DNA of 64,000 nt from Salsipaludibacter sp963812245 (GTDB taxonomy: Bacteria; Actinomycetota; Nitriliruptoria; Nitriliruptorales; Nitriliruptoraceae), in NCBI GenBank assembly GCA_963812245.1, contig CAWEUK010000002.1, forward strand, positions 2,046,001 through 2,110,000, read 5' to 3'. The notes under the pieces are model-generated. The model did no database searches. It worked only from the letters and a program-made list of their open reading frames with translations, and had not been told where the DNA came from. Below, in pieces: positions 9,194-17,931 of this stretch (position 1 is the stretch's first letter; every line of letters begins with the position of its first letter). A program made the translations under genes and the position numbers.

Positions 9194-10359
9194 CGGTCCG
9201 GGTGGAACTGGGCGATCGCGCCTACGACGTGCACGTGGGGCCGGGGATGCGCAGCCGCGTGGGGGCCGTGACCGCCGACGCGACCGTGGCGCAACAGGTC
9301 CTGGTCGTGACCCAGCAACCGGTTGCCGACCGCTGGCTGGACGACGTCGTGCATTCCCTCGACGACGCCGGGCTCGAGACCGGGACGCTCGTGATCCCCG
9401 ACGGCGAGGTCAACAAGGACATCGACACGTTGACCATGGTCTGGGACGAGTGCGCCCGCCGACAACTGGGTCGCCGCGACGCCGTGGTGGCGTTGGGCGG
9501 GGGAGTGGTCGGTGACCTGGCCGGCTTCGCCGCCGCCACCTACAACCGGGGCATCGACGTCGTGCAGGTGCCGTCCACGTTGCTGGCGATGGTCGACTCC
9601 TCCATCGGTGGCAAGACCGGCATCGACCTGCCGACCGGCAAGAACCTGGTCGGGGCCATCCACCAGCCCGTGGCCGTCGTGACGGACACCGACATGCTGA
9701 CAACACTGCCGCCGCGAGTGTTGCGGGAGGGGTTCGGAGAGATCGTCAAGCACGCCCTGCTCGCCGATCGCAAGCAGTTCAAGCGCCTGGTCGATGCCGG
9801 ACCGCGACTGGTGGACCCCGGCCGCGACCTGGCTGACCTGGTCAGGGCAAACGTCGCCATCAAGGCTGCGGTGGTCAGTGAGGACGAGCGTGAGGACGGC
9901 CGCCGTGCCCATCTCAACCTCGGTCACACCTACGCCCACGTGCTCGAAGTCCTGACCGGACTGGGCTCGTGGTGGCATGGTGAGGCGGTGGCCGTCGGTC
10001 TGCTCGTGTCACTGGCGCTGGGCGAACAACTGGGTCATCACGGCTCGGAGTTGCGGGCGACGACGCGGCGCCTGCTCGCCGACATCGGGTTGCCCACCTC
10101 GGCGCCGGTGCTTGACCGCGACGACCTGTTCGAGGTGATGGCTCGCGACAAGAAGTCCGACGGCAGGATTCGATGGGTGGTGCTCAACGGGGTCGGCAAA
10201 CCGATGCTGATCACACCGGGACGTGCTGCCATCGAGGCTGCGATCGCCACGGTCGAGGATCCCGACTGCGCCTGGCCGCCGCACCAGTCCCCGTCCGACA
10301 CCTCGCACGGGCGCGGCGACGTACCGACCGACGACCCGACGGAGCGATCCCATGGCTGA
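9190..10359 (+). CDS. aroB: 3-dehydroquinate synthase
   Basis: NAD- and metal-dependent cyclisation of DAHP to 3-dehydroquinate. The core shows ALGGGVVGDLAGFAAATYNRGIDVVQVPSTLLAMVDSSIGGKTG-type sequence in order, with KNLVGAIHQP, then the metal ligands in GEIVKHALL (Glu), HLNLGHTYAHVLE (His) and WHGEAVAVG (His). Length is 389 residues; the last about 35 (ending PTDDPTERSHG) are a hydrophilic tail beyond the family end. The tail overlaps the start of aroQ by 8 bases. Intact frame. Confidence 0.95.
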   Translation: MTVRVELGDRAYDVHVGPGMRSRVGAVTADATVAQQVLVVTQQPVADRWLDDVVHSLDDAGLETGTLVIPDGEVNKDIDTLTMVWDECARRQLGRRDAVVALGGGVVGDLAGFAAATYNRGIDVVQVPSTLLAMVDSSIGGKTGIDLPTGKNLVGAIHQPVAVVTDTDMLTTLPPRVLREGFGEIVKHALLADRKQFKRLVDAGPRLVDPGRDLADLVRANVAIKAAVVSEDEREDGRRAHLNLGHTYAHVLEVLTGLGSWWHGEAVAVGLLVSLALGEQLGHHGSELRATTRRLLADIGLPTSAPVLDRDDLFEVMARDKKSDGRIRWVVLNGVGKPMLITPGRAAIEAAIATVEDPDCAWPPHQSPSDTSHGRGDVPTDDPTERSHG

Positions 10360-10804
10360 CCTGCTGGTCCTGCACGGACCCAACCTGTCCCAACTCGGCG
10401 TCCGCGACCCGTCGGTGTACGGGACGGCGACGCTCGACGACGTGGTGGGCGTGGTCCGTGCTGCTGCCAGGGGCACCGACCTGGAGGTGGAGGCTGCGGT
10501 GTCGGACCACGAGGGAGACCTGGTGGCTCGCCTGCACGAGGCCAGGACCGACGGCACTGCGGCCGTCATCATCAACGCCGGCGCGCTGACCCACACCAGC
10601 CATGCGCTGGCGGACGCACTGGACATCCTCGACATCCCCAAGGTCGAGGTCCACCTGACCAACATCCATGGCCGCGAGGCCTTCCGCCACACCTCGGTCA
10701 TCGCCCGATCGGTCGACGGGACGATCGCCGGGTTCGGCGTGCAGGGCTATGCCCTGGCAGTGGGTGCCGTCGTTGGCCTGCTGGCACGTGAGGGCGTCGC
10801 CTGA
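10352..10804 (+). CDS. aroQ: Type II 3-dehydroquinate dehydratase
   Basis: Dehydrates 3-dehydroquinate to 3-dehydroshikimate. The 150-residue length is standard for the dodecameric type II enzyme. Motifs are VLHGPNLSQLGVRDPSVYG (with the catalytic Tyr), AVSDHEGDLVARLHEA (usually xxNxEG; the Asn position is Asp-His here), IINAGALTHTSHALADAL, and VHLTNIHGREAFRHTS, with the catalytic His in NIHGREAFR. The start lies inside the end of aroB. The usual SNxEG element reads SDHEG, a modest deviation. Confidence 0.92.
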   Translation: MADLLVLHGPNLSQLGVRDPSVYGTATLDDVVGVVRAAARGTDLEVEAAVSDHEGDLVARLHEARTDGTAAVIINAGALTHTSHALADALDILDIPKVEVHLTNIHGREAFRHTSVIARSVDGTIAGFGVQGYALAVGAVVGLLAREGVA

Positions 10805-11120
10805 CCACGCGGGCACTGCGGCGGTGCACAGCATCGCCATGCCGGTCGCAGGGATCCGTCACGCGACGCGGGGCGCCAGCACGGGGACGCCGCACCGAAT
10901 GGGGCCGAACCGCGGTCGAGATACACCGACGACACTCGGACCGCATGGAGCTTGCGTGCAGCGAAGTCTCGGCGCCGTGACATCGGTGCGGCCCCAGCAT
11001 TGCGCCGTGCCGACTCACTAGGCTTCGCGGTCCGGTCGAGCCGGACCCGTCCGGCCACGCCGCCGGAGATCCCATGGTCACGACCCCGCACCGCCACGAC
11101 GATCGACAGCGTTGCAGCCC
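10805..11120 (+). other. Intergenic region between aroQ and the peptidase gene
   Basis: About 316 bp without a recognisable gene. Short open frames here have no RBS, no family resemblance and no continuity with neighbours. The only feature I can support is the TAGGCT -10 candidate at 11019-11024. Confidence 0.5.
11019..11024 (+). promoter_or_regulatory. Predicted -10 element (TAGGCT) before the peptidase-efp-nusB unit
   Basis: Matches TANNNT and lies 97 bp before the ATG of the Xaa-Pro peptidase gene. No -35 box is evident. Confidence 0.33.
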
Positions 11121-12208
11121 ATGGACTTCCCGGGACGCCGAGCCCGCCTGGGTGCATCGATCGCGACAGCCGAACTTGACGGGTTGTACGTCACGGACCC
11201 CGCCGACCTGACCTGGTGCACGGGCTACACGGGCTCCAACGGGGCCTTGCTGGTCCGCGCTGACGGCACCGCGACCTTCACGACCGATCCGCGCTACGAG
11301 GGTCACGTGACGGCCAACGCCGGACCTGGACGTCGTCATCGACCGCGACCTGTTCGCGATGGTCGCGACGGCCGTGGCACAGGACGCTGCGCGCGTCGGG
11401 CTTCGATCCGGCAGCCGTCAGTCATGCCCGCGCCCTGACGTGGTTCGAGCGCACGGACGGGGCGCTCGAGACCCGCGGCGGGCTGGTGCAGGCCCTGCGC
11501 GTGGTCAAGGACGCCGACGAGGTGGCACGACTGCAGCGGGCATGTGCACTGACCGTGGCCGCCTGGCGCGACGTGGTCGTGGAGGGCCTGGCGGACAACA
11601 CACTGGTCGGACGCACGGAACGCGAGGTGGCGACCGCGATCGAGCGCCGCATGGTGGACCTGGGCGCCGACGGCGTTGCCTTCGACTCGATCGTGGCGGC
11701 CGGCCCCAACGGCGCGGTGCCCCATCACGCACCGGGGGAGCGCCCGATCGGCCCGGGCGAGTTCGTCACCACCGACATCGGGGCGCTCGTCGACGGCTAC
11801 CACGCCGACTTCACCAGGACCGTGGTCACCGAGGGCCCGGCCAGCGACACGCTGCGCACGGTGCACGAACTGGTGCGTGCAGCCCAGCAGGCAGGCATCG
11901 ACGCGCTGCGGGTCGGTGCCCCGATCGTCGGCGTGGACACGGCCGCCCGTGACGTGATCGACGCCGCGGGCCGCGGCGACGAATTCGTCCATGGGGTCGG
12001 CCACGGCGTCGGGTTGGTGATCCACGAGGATCCCATCATCGCGCTGGCCGGCGACGAGCCCCTGCAGGCCGGCATGTGCGTCACGGTTGAACCGGGCGTC
12101 TACCTGCCCGGTGTGGGTGGCGTGCGCATCGAGGACACACTGGTGGTCACCGAGCAGGGACCGCGCCACCTGACCGTCGCGGCAACCGGGCCGCGACCAC
12201 GGGCCTGA
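11121..12208 (+). CDS. Xaa-Pro aminopeptidase/dipeptidase (M24), two +1 shifts
   Basis: A cytoplasmic metallopeptidase of the M24B (PepP/PepQ) family removing residues next to proline. The N-terminal creatinase-like domain (MDFPGRRARLGAS..., DPADLTWCTGYTGSNGALLV, TFTTDPRYEGHVTAN) is in one frame to about 11320. A short middle part (DLDVVIDRDLFAMVAT) needs one base removed near 11319-11329. The C-terminal pita-bread domain (FERTDGALETRGG... through GPRPRA) needs a second near the GGG at 11398-11400. Metal ligands are visible: TDIGALVDGYHADFTRT (two Asp), VHGVGHGVGLVIHEDP (His), VTVEPGVYLPG (Glu) and VRIEDTLVVTE (Glu). Total about 361 residues, normal. It precedes efp as in most actinobacteria. 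Confidence 0.85.
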
Positions 12209-12252
12209 TCGGACCAACGGGATCGCGACCACGACACCGACCCCAAACCTCG

Positions 12253-12258
12253 TACCCT
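12253..12258 (+). promoter_or_regulatory. Predicted -10 element (TACCCT) of efp-nusB
   Basis: TANNNT hexamer 71 bp upstream of the efp ATG in the 120-bp gap after the peptidase gene. Confidence 0.35.
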
Positions 12259-12328
12259 GTCGGTTTGCACCCCGCATTCCCCTCCATGGGCTGCTGCCAT
12301 GCCGCAGCCCGACCTCCCAGGATCTTCA

Positions 12329-12886
12329 ATGGTTTCCACGAACAACCTCAAGAACGGCATGACCCTGTTGCTGGACGGCAAGCTGTGGTCGGTCGTGTCC
12401 AACGAGCACCACAAGCCGGGCAAGGGCCAGGCGGTCGTGCGCACTCGCCTCAAGAACGTCGAGACGGGCAAGGTCCTCGAGCGCACGTTCCGCTCGGCCG
12501 AGGACGTCGAACAGGCCTACGTCGAGCGCAAGGCGTTGCAGTTCCTGTATCGCGACGGCGAGGCGTTCGTGCTCATGGACACCACCACCTACGAGCAGCG
12601 CTACGTGCAGCCCGAGGTGATCGGTGACCAGATCAACTGGATCCGTGAAGGTGACGAACTGCAGGTCGAGGAGTACGAAGGACGACTCGTGGGCGTCGAG
12701 GTCCCCGCGTCGGTCGAACTGGAGGTCACCCACACCGACCCGGGGTTGGCGGGCGACACGGCCACGTCGACGTTCAAGCCGGCGACGCTGGAGACCGGCG
12801 TCGAGGTCCAGGTGCCACTGTTCGTCAACACCGGTGATTCCATCAAGGTCGACACGCGCTCCGGCGACTACATCTCGCGCGCATGA
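12329..12886 (+). CDS. efp: Translation elongation factor P
   Basis: Relieves ribosome stalling at polyproline stretches. The 185-residue protein has the KOW-like N-domain with the tip loop NEHHKPGKGQA (functional Lys near residue 34), then the OB domains with YVERKALQFLYRDGEAFVLMD and the C-terminal signature STFKPATLETGVEVQVPLFV and DTRSGDYISRA. The ATG has AGGA seven bases upstream. The loop type is the unmodified or Pro-x-Gly-Lys form seen in actinobacteria. The stop overlaps the ATG of nusB. Intact frame. Confidence 0.97.
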   Translation: MVSTNNLKNGMTLLLDGKLWSVVSNEHHKPGKGQAVVRTRLKNVETGKVLERTFRSAEDVEQAYVERKALQFLYRDGEAFVLMDTTTYEQRYVQPEVIGDQINWIREGDELQVEEYEGRLVGVEVPASVELEVTHTDPGLAGDTATSTFKPATLETGVEVQVPLFVNTGDSIKVDTRSGDYISRA

Positions 12887-13467
12887 TGGACGACGCGACG
12901 ACCCCGGCAGCCGCCGCCACCGACGTCGATGGATCGGTCCCACCGACCGCCGTCGAGGTGGTCACGGTGGGCGGGACTGGGGACCCCGAGGCGCGTCGGC
13001 CCGGCACGACCGATCCCCACCGGTCCCGGGCTCGGGCGCTGAAGGTGTTGTTCCAGGCCGACGTGCGCGATCGCGACCCGTCGTTGACGGTCGCCCAGAT
13101 CGCCACCGATCCCGACGCGCTGGCACTGCTCGACGACGCCGACGACGAGTCCGAGGCAGGCGAGGGCGGCCTCGACGACTATGCCCGGGTGTTGGTCGAC
13201 GGCGTCGCGACATCGGCGACCCGACTCGACGAGATCATCGGCAGCCATTCGCACCGGTGGGACGTCGACCGGATGCCGATCGTGGATCGCAACATCCTGC
13301 GGTTGGCCACGTGGGAGCTGCTGAACCAGGACACCTCGCCCGCGGTCGTCATCGACGAGGCGCTGGAACTGGCCAAGGAACTGTCCACGGACAAGTCGCA
13401 CCGGTTCATCAACGGCGTGCTCGAGGCCGTGCGTCGCGATCGTGCCGCCCTGGTCGCCGAAGGCTGA
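12883..13467 (+). CDS. nusB: Transcription antitermination protein NusB
   Basis: RNA-binding NusB binds boxA with S10 during rRNA antitermination. The first about 40 residues (Thr/Ala/Pro-rich) are an unstructured extension. The helical domain starts at RSRARALKVLFQADVRDRDP, followed by YARVLVDGVATSATRLDEIIGSHSHRWDVDRMPIVDRNILRLATWELL, and ends with VVIDEALELAKELSTDKSHRFINGVL-type sequence, all diagnostic. The total of 194 residues is longer than usual (about 140-170) because of the N-terminal tail. Start overlaps efp (ATGATGG). Intact. Confidence 0.95.
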   Translation: MMDDATTPAAAATDVDGSVPPTAVEVVTVGGTGDPEARRPGTTDPHRSRARALKVLFQADVRDRDPSLTVAQIATDPDALALLDDADDESEAGEGGLDDYARVLVDGVATSATRLDEIIGSHSHRWDVDRMPIVDRNILRLATWELLNQDTSPAVVIDEALELAKELSTDKSHRFINGVLEAVRRDRAALVAEG

Positions 13468-13752
13468 AGCTGGCGGGCTGCACGTGCCGGGGTCTGTTCT
13501 TGGGTTGGTGTGAGACCGGCAGCGTCCGACGTGGGTCTGGCGCGCATGCATCGTGAGGACCGCCGTGCCCGGGTTCGGGCGATCGATCCAGGGCGTGGCG
13601 ACAGGGCGCAGGACGCGTCCGGACTTCCCCAATGGACAGGGGGGTGGACGGCGGGCACTTGTAGCGTGAATTCGGTGATGGGCGGCGCCCGACTTGCGGG
13701 TCGCCCCCTCCGCACCGTCCGGTCCGACCGCCTCGACCGCCTGGAGTTCATC
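13468..13752 (+). other. Intergenic leader between nusB and the Rpf-like gene
   Basis: About 285 bp with a TAGCGT -10 candidate near 13662 and an 85-base GC-rich leader afterwards. I saw no tRNA, no convincing terminator and no match to the c-di-AMP riboswitch that often precedes rpf genes. Confidence 0.45.
13662..13667 (+). promoter_or_regulatory. Predicted -10 element (TAGCGT) of the Rpf-like gene
   Basis: TANNNT hexamer 86 bp before the ATG at 13753, within the nusB downstream gap. Confidence 0.4.
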
Positions 13753-14604
13753 ATGGCGCACTCGCTCGATTCCACACGCCCGTCCACCACCCGACCGTGG
13801 CGTCGCCGCATGCTGGCGCTGGGGGCCAGCGTCGCTGCCGCCCTGGCCCTGGGGGCGGTGCAGTCCCCGGCCCACGCCGGAACCGACGCCGAGTGGAACC
13901 GGTTGGCCAGTTGCGAGTCGGGGCAGAACTGGTCGATCAACACCGGCAATGGGTACTACGGAGGTCTTCAGTTCTCGAAGGGCTCATGGGACTGGGCCGG
14001 TGGGACCTCGTACGCGGCCTACCCCCACCAGGCAACTCGGGAGCAGCAGATCGCGACGGCCGAGCGCCTGCTGGACATGCAACACGTCTCGCGGGCATGG
14101 CCAGCCTGTTCGAACAGGCTGGGCATCACCCACGCGCAACTGCAGTCCGGCAGTGCCACGCCACCTGGCGGATCGAGTGCACCGACGTCCAGGCCTGCGC
14201 CTGCGGCCGCATCGCCAACCGAGACTGCCGGGACACACCGGGTGCGGTCCGGCGACACACTGTCGCGCATCGCGGCCCAGTACGGCGTGAGCGGCGGGTG
14301 GGCCGCAGTCCACGCCGCCAACCGGGATCGGGTCTCCAACCCCAACCTGATCCGCGTCGGCCAGGTCCTGCGCATTCCCGGTGCCGGTCAAGCCTCCTCG
14401 GCGCCAGCAGCCACGGCGCCGTCGACGACCTCGAGCAACAAGCCCACCGGCAGCACCGTCACGGTTCGTGCCGGTGACACGCTGTGGAAGATCGCCCAGG
14501 CCAATGGCGTCCGCGGCGGGTGGTCAGCCCTGTACGCGGCCAACCGCGCCCGCATCTCGGACCCCAACCTGATCCACGTCGGCCAGGTCCTGCAGCTGCC
14601 CTGA
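13753..14604 (+). CDS. Secreted resuscitation-promoting-factor-like transglycosylase with two LysM domains
   Basis: A 283-residue exported cell-wall enzyme. A Tat/Sec-like signal peptide (RPWRRRMLALGASVAAALALG, cleavage after AHA near residue 38) leads into the Rpf lysozyme-like domain: AEWNRLASCESGQNWSIN with the catalytic Glu in CESG, then GNGYYGGLQFSKGSWDWAGG and the paired Cys (SCES and PACS). A Ser/Pro/Ala linker follows. Two LysM repeats (HRVRSGDTLSRIAAQYGV and VTVRAGDTLWKIAQANGV, residues about 163-210 and 236-283) bind peptidoglycan; each contains an unusual GGWxAxxAANR insertion and ends NPNLI/DPNLI..VGQVL. Expected to cleave glycan strands and promote regrowth. Single gene between nusB and the pyr operon. 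A 22-bp palindrome lies within the coding sequence. Confidence 0.9.
   Translation: MAHSLDSTRPSTTRPWRRRMLALGASVAAALALGAVQSPAHAGTDAEWNRLASCESGQNWSINTGNGYYGGLQFSKGSWDWAGGTSYAAYPHQATREQQIATAERLLDMQHVSRAWPACSNRLGITHAQLQSGSATPPGGSSAPTSRPAPAAASPTETAGTHRVRSGDTLSRIAAQYGVSGGWAAVHAANRDRVSNPNLIRVGQVLRIPGAGQASSAPAATAPSTTSSNKPTGSTVTVRAGDTLWKIAQANGVRGGWSALYAANRARISDPNLIHVGQVLQLP
14101..14122. repeat. 22-bp perfect palindrome inside the Rpf-like gene
   Basis: CCAGCCTGTTC followed directly by its reverse complement, with no spacer. It encodes part of WPACSNRLG, around the second cysteine of the catalytic domain. Confidence 0.8.
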
Positions 14605-14769
14605 GCTGGTTGGGTTGGCTGACCCCTGCCAGCGTCGCGGTGACGTCCCACGCACGGGCTTCGCGAGGTCCCGTGGACCTCACGGCGCCCGTTGCATGAC
14701 CGGGCCAACCTGCCGTGCAGGGGGTGGCCGGGCGGGCAACCACGCGCCTGCCGGTGACGAGGTCCCGGA

Positions 14770-14775
14770 TACAGT
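14770..14775 (+). promoter_or_regulatory. Predicted -10 element (TACAGT) before the beta-propeller gene
   Basis: TANNNT hexamer about 55 bp upstream of the GTG start at 14830. Confidence 0.35.
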
Positions 14776-14829
14776 CGAGCCGCCCACCTCTCGTCGCTCG
14801 CGGGACACCGCCATGTCGCAGCGCCCATC

Positions 14830-16162
14830 GTGAACGCCGACCCCACTTCCCGTTGGGCCGTGTCCGCCATCCTCGTCCTGGGCGCCATGCTCGTCGTGAC
14901 CATCGGTGTCGCACTGGCTGGGCGTGCCAACCCGGCCGCAGCGCCCACGCCGACTGCCGCGGGGACCGCCACGGAGTCGGCACCGTCGCCGGCGGCCCCC
15001 TCTCCGTCGATCACCCCCACACCGACCCCGACGCCCACTCCCACACCGACGACCCACGCCGACCCCGACGCCGGTCCGTGAGGTGGAGATCCCTGCGCCG
15101 GATCCGGACCCAGCACTGTCGGGCGAGCAGTACCCCAGCGGCCAGACGAAGCTCGTCCAGGTGCAGAGCCTCAACGGCAACCTGTCGTCCAAGTCAGTGG
15201 TCGCCAACGACACCGGCACGGTGTTCGCCCAGAACATGATGTACCAGCACACGATCTCGGTGTTCGATGCCGACGGTGCCCTGGTCAAGACCATCCCGGA
15301 CGCGGTCGAGTTGGCCGACTTCGGTGTCGAGGGCCATCCCGGCACCAGCCTGGGGGCACCGGTGGAGATGGCGTTCAGCCCCGACGGCGAGACGGGATGG
15401 GTGTCCAACTACTCGATGTACGGCGACGGCTTCGGGCCCGAGGGCAGCGACCAGTGCACTCCCGGTGACGGCTACGACGACAGCTACCTCTACGAGGTCG
15501 ACGTCGCCACCCTCGAGATCGTCGATGCGATCGAGGTCGGCGCGGTGCCCAAGTACGTCGCAACAACGCCGGACGGGTCGAAGGTCCTGGTCACCAACTG
15601 GTGCACGTGGGACCTGTCGGTGGTCGACACCGCCACCAACACCGAGATCGCACGCATCCCGCTCGACGGTCGCTATCCGCGCGGGATCGAGGTCTCCCCG
15701 GACAGCAGCACGGCCTGGATCGCGATGATGGGCTCCGACCGCATCGCCACCGTCGACCTGCAGTCCCTGCAGATGACGGATCCCTCGTGGAGCGAACCGG
15801 GCGATGGGCCCCGTCACCTGGTCCTGTCACCCGACGGCAGCCTGCTGTTCGTGACGAACAACGACAGCGGCAACGTCGTCAAGCTCGACGCCGCCACGGG
15901 TGAGGCCCTCGGTTCCGTCACGACCGGGGACAATGCCCGGTCGATGGACATCTCGACCGACGGCGAGGCCCTGTACGTGGTGAACTACTTCAGCGAGACC
16001 GTGTCGAAGGTGCGCACGTCGGACATGGCGGTGGTCCAGGACCTTCCGACCAATCCCAAGCCGATCGGGATCACCTACGAGCCGACGATGCGCCGGGTGT
16101 GGGTCGCCAGCTACAGCGGCACGCTGCAGGTGTTCGACGAGTCCCACGTCCTGTTGGACTGA
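14830..16162 (+). CDS. Membrane-anchored YVTN-type beta-propeller protein, one +1 shift
   Basis: N-terminus with one membrane segment (residues about 10-30, AVSAILVLGAMLVVTIGVAL), then a Pro/Thr/Ala/Ser-rich linker with TPTPTPTP repeats. The frame from 14830 stops at 15081, but the next frame continues the linker (TPTPVREVEIPAPDPDP) into a roughly 350-residue domain. One base too many in the CCC at 15053-15055 explains the break. The large domain is made of repeated four-stranded blades such as KYVATTPDGSKVLVTNWCTWDLSVVDTATNTEIARIPL and RHLVLSPDGSLLFVTNNDSGNVVKLD, typical of YVTN/lactonase-like propellers. It is probably displayed on the outer face of the membrane; ligand or activity unknown. 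Two Cys (DQCTPGD, TNWCTWD) might form a disulfide. Confidence 0.8.
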
Positions 16163-16212
16163 TCGGTCGGTTGGGCAGATCGGTCAGGTGGAACGGCCCG
16201 CTCGCGGTCCGC

Positions 16213-16218
16213 TATCGT
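16213..16218 (+). promoter_or_regulatory. Predicted -10 element (TATCGT) of the pyr operon
   Basis: TATCGT, identical to the hexamers before metK, the rib operon and (minus strand) gpmA. It lies about 13 bp before the conserved leader element. Confidence 0.5.
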
Positions 16219-16230
16219 GACACCCACGAC

Positions 16231-16266
16231 GTCCTTTAACCGCGGTCCCGTGAGGCCGACAAGGAG
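16231..16266 (+). promoter_or_regulatory. PyrR-binding RNA hairpin covering the Shine-Dalgarno of the pyr operon
   Basis: The leader contains CCTTTAACC, then GGTCCCGTGAGGCC and the Shine-Dalgarno AAGGAG (16261-16266). This order (CCTTTAA, CCCGTGAGGC, AAGGAG) is the conserved PyrR recognition loop of actinobacterial pyr leaders, where UMP-bound PyrR represses translation initiation. Recognition is by pattern; the secondary structure was not computed. Confidence 0.7.
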
Positions 16267-16425
16267 ACCGATGCAATGGCGTTTGCCTGCATGTCCACCC
16301 ACGCTCGCTCCCACCCCTCCTGTTCGACCGATGGCCCAGCCGTCGGTCGTTTCGTCGTTGTGGCCCGGACCGTCGTGACCCACGACGTCGGGACACCGAC
16401 CCGACGACCGGGTCGGGGGTCGATC

Positions 16426-16964
16426 ATGACGCAGTTGTTGGATGCGGACGACATCCGACGTGCGTTGCGGCGACTGGCGCATGAGCTGGTCGAGGCCAAC
16501 CACGGCGCCGAGGGTCTGGTGCTGATGGGCATCCAGACCCGTGGCGTGCCACTGGCCCGTCGCCTGGCGGCCCACATCGCCGACATCGAGGGCGTGGACG
16601 TCCCGGTCGGACCCGCTGGACGTGACCCTGTATCGCGACGATGTCGCGTCACGACCGCCACGAGCCCTGGCCGACACCCGCTTCCCGGTCGACGTCAACG
16701 GACGCGTCGTCGTCCTGGTGGACGACGTCCTGTTCACCGGACGCACCATCCGGGCTGCGCTGGACGCGATCCTGGACGTCGGACGCCCGGACGCCATCCG
16801 GTTGGTGGCGCTGGTCGACCGCGGCCACCGCGAATTGCCCGATCCGCGCCGACCATGTCGGCAAGAACCTCCCGACAGCACTCGCCGAGCGGATCTCGGT
16901 GCGCCTGGAGGACATCGACGGCACCGACGAGGTCGTGCTGGAGCGCAGCACGGCGGGAGACTGA
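16426..16964 (+). CDS. pyrR: Pyrimidine operon regulator / uracil phosphoribosyltransferase, two +1 shifts
   Basis: UMP-sensing RNA-binding attenuator protein of PRTase fold. The segments are LDADDIRRALRRLAHELVEAN and GIQTRGVPLARRLA to about 16611; LDVTLYRDDVASRP and VVVLVDDVLFTGRTIRAAL (PRPP loop) to about 16838; then RADHVGKNLPT and VRLEDIDGTDEVVLER to the stop. Each join requires one base removed from a CCC run (16612-16614 and 16838-16840). The ATG at 16426 fits the family N-terminus, but the only strong SD (AAGGAG, 16261) sits nine bases before an in-frame ATG at 16276. The protein could therefore carry a 50-residue N-terminal extension, or a leader peptide precedes it. Confidence 0.85.
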
Positions 16965-17001
16965 CGATGAACCCGGCCGAGACCGAACAGGGGGATGGCG
17001 C

Positions 17002-17931
17002 ATGAGCTTCCAACGACTGATCGCGATCGACGATCTCGATGCCGACGACCTGCAACTCGTGCTGGACACCGCCCAGGTGATGGACGAGATCTCGGCACGC
17101 CGCATCAAGAAGGTGCCGACGCTTGCGTGGTCGCACCGTGTGCAACATGTTCTTCGAGGACTCCACGCGGACGCGGCTGAGCTTCGACATCGCCGCCAAG
17201 CGCCTGTCCGCCGACGTGATGAACTTCTCCGGCAAGGGTTCGAGCGTCTCCAAGGGCGAGTCGTTCAAGGACACCGCGCTGACGCTGAACGCCATGGGCG
17301 TCGACGCCGTCGTGATCAGGTCATCGTCGGCCGGTGCGCCCCTGCAGTTGACCCGCCATCTCGACGTCCCGGTGCTCAACGCCGGTGACGGCTGGCACCA
17401 GCACCCGACCCAGGCGCTGCTGGACCTGTACACGATGCGCAGCCACTTCGGCCGGCTCGATGGGCTGACCGTCACGATCTGTGGCGACATCATCCACTCC
17501 CGCGTGGCACGATCCGAGATCGAGGCGCTGCAACTGGCCGGTGCCACGGTGCGGCTGGTGGCTCCCGACGACGCTGCTGCCCACCGACCTGAGCCCGCTG
17601 GGACGTCGAGGTGGTGGCCGATCTCGACGACGCGCTTCCCGACAGCGACGTCGTCTACATGCTGCGTGTGCAACGCGAACGCATGCACCGGGCCTTCTTC
17701 CCCTCCACCCGTGAGTACGCCCGGCTGTACGGGCTCGACGCGCAACGCCTCGAGCGACTTCCCGATCACGCGATCGTGATGCATCCGGGGCCGATGAACC
17801 GGGGCGTGGAGATCACGCCGGACGTGGCGGATTCGCCCCGCGCGCTGATCACCGACCAGGTCAACAACGGCATCGCCGTCCGGATGGCGTGCCTGTACCT
17901 GCTCATCGCAGGATCGGAGGTGGCGGCATGA
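17002..17931 (+). CDS. pyrB: Aspartate carbamoyltransferase catalytic subunit, three +1 shifts
   Basis: Condenses carbamoyl phosphate with aspartate. The carbamoyl-phosphate motif FFEDSTRTRLSFDIAAKRL, the KGESFKDTALTL loop, GDGWHQHPTQALLDLYT and the C-terminal MLRVQRERM and HPGPMNRGVEI are all present, but in three successive frames. Single extra bases are inferred at the TT 17123-17124 (ACGCTTGCG), the CCC 17564-17566, and the GGG 17600-17602. Corrected length is about 309 residues, normal for a PyrB without regulatory subunit. The stop overlaps the ATG of pyrC. No pyrI is visible. Confidence 0.9.

Noticed and set aside
13668..13752. Riboswitch before the Rpf-like gene (c-di-AMP type)
   Set aside because: The leader is too short and lacks the conserved blocks.
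16271..16378. 35-codon leader peptide before pyrR
   Set aside because: Possible, but the spacing from AAGGAG is only four bases and frameshifts in this region make any short frame unreliable; kept as an open question in the findings.
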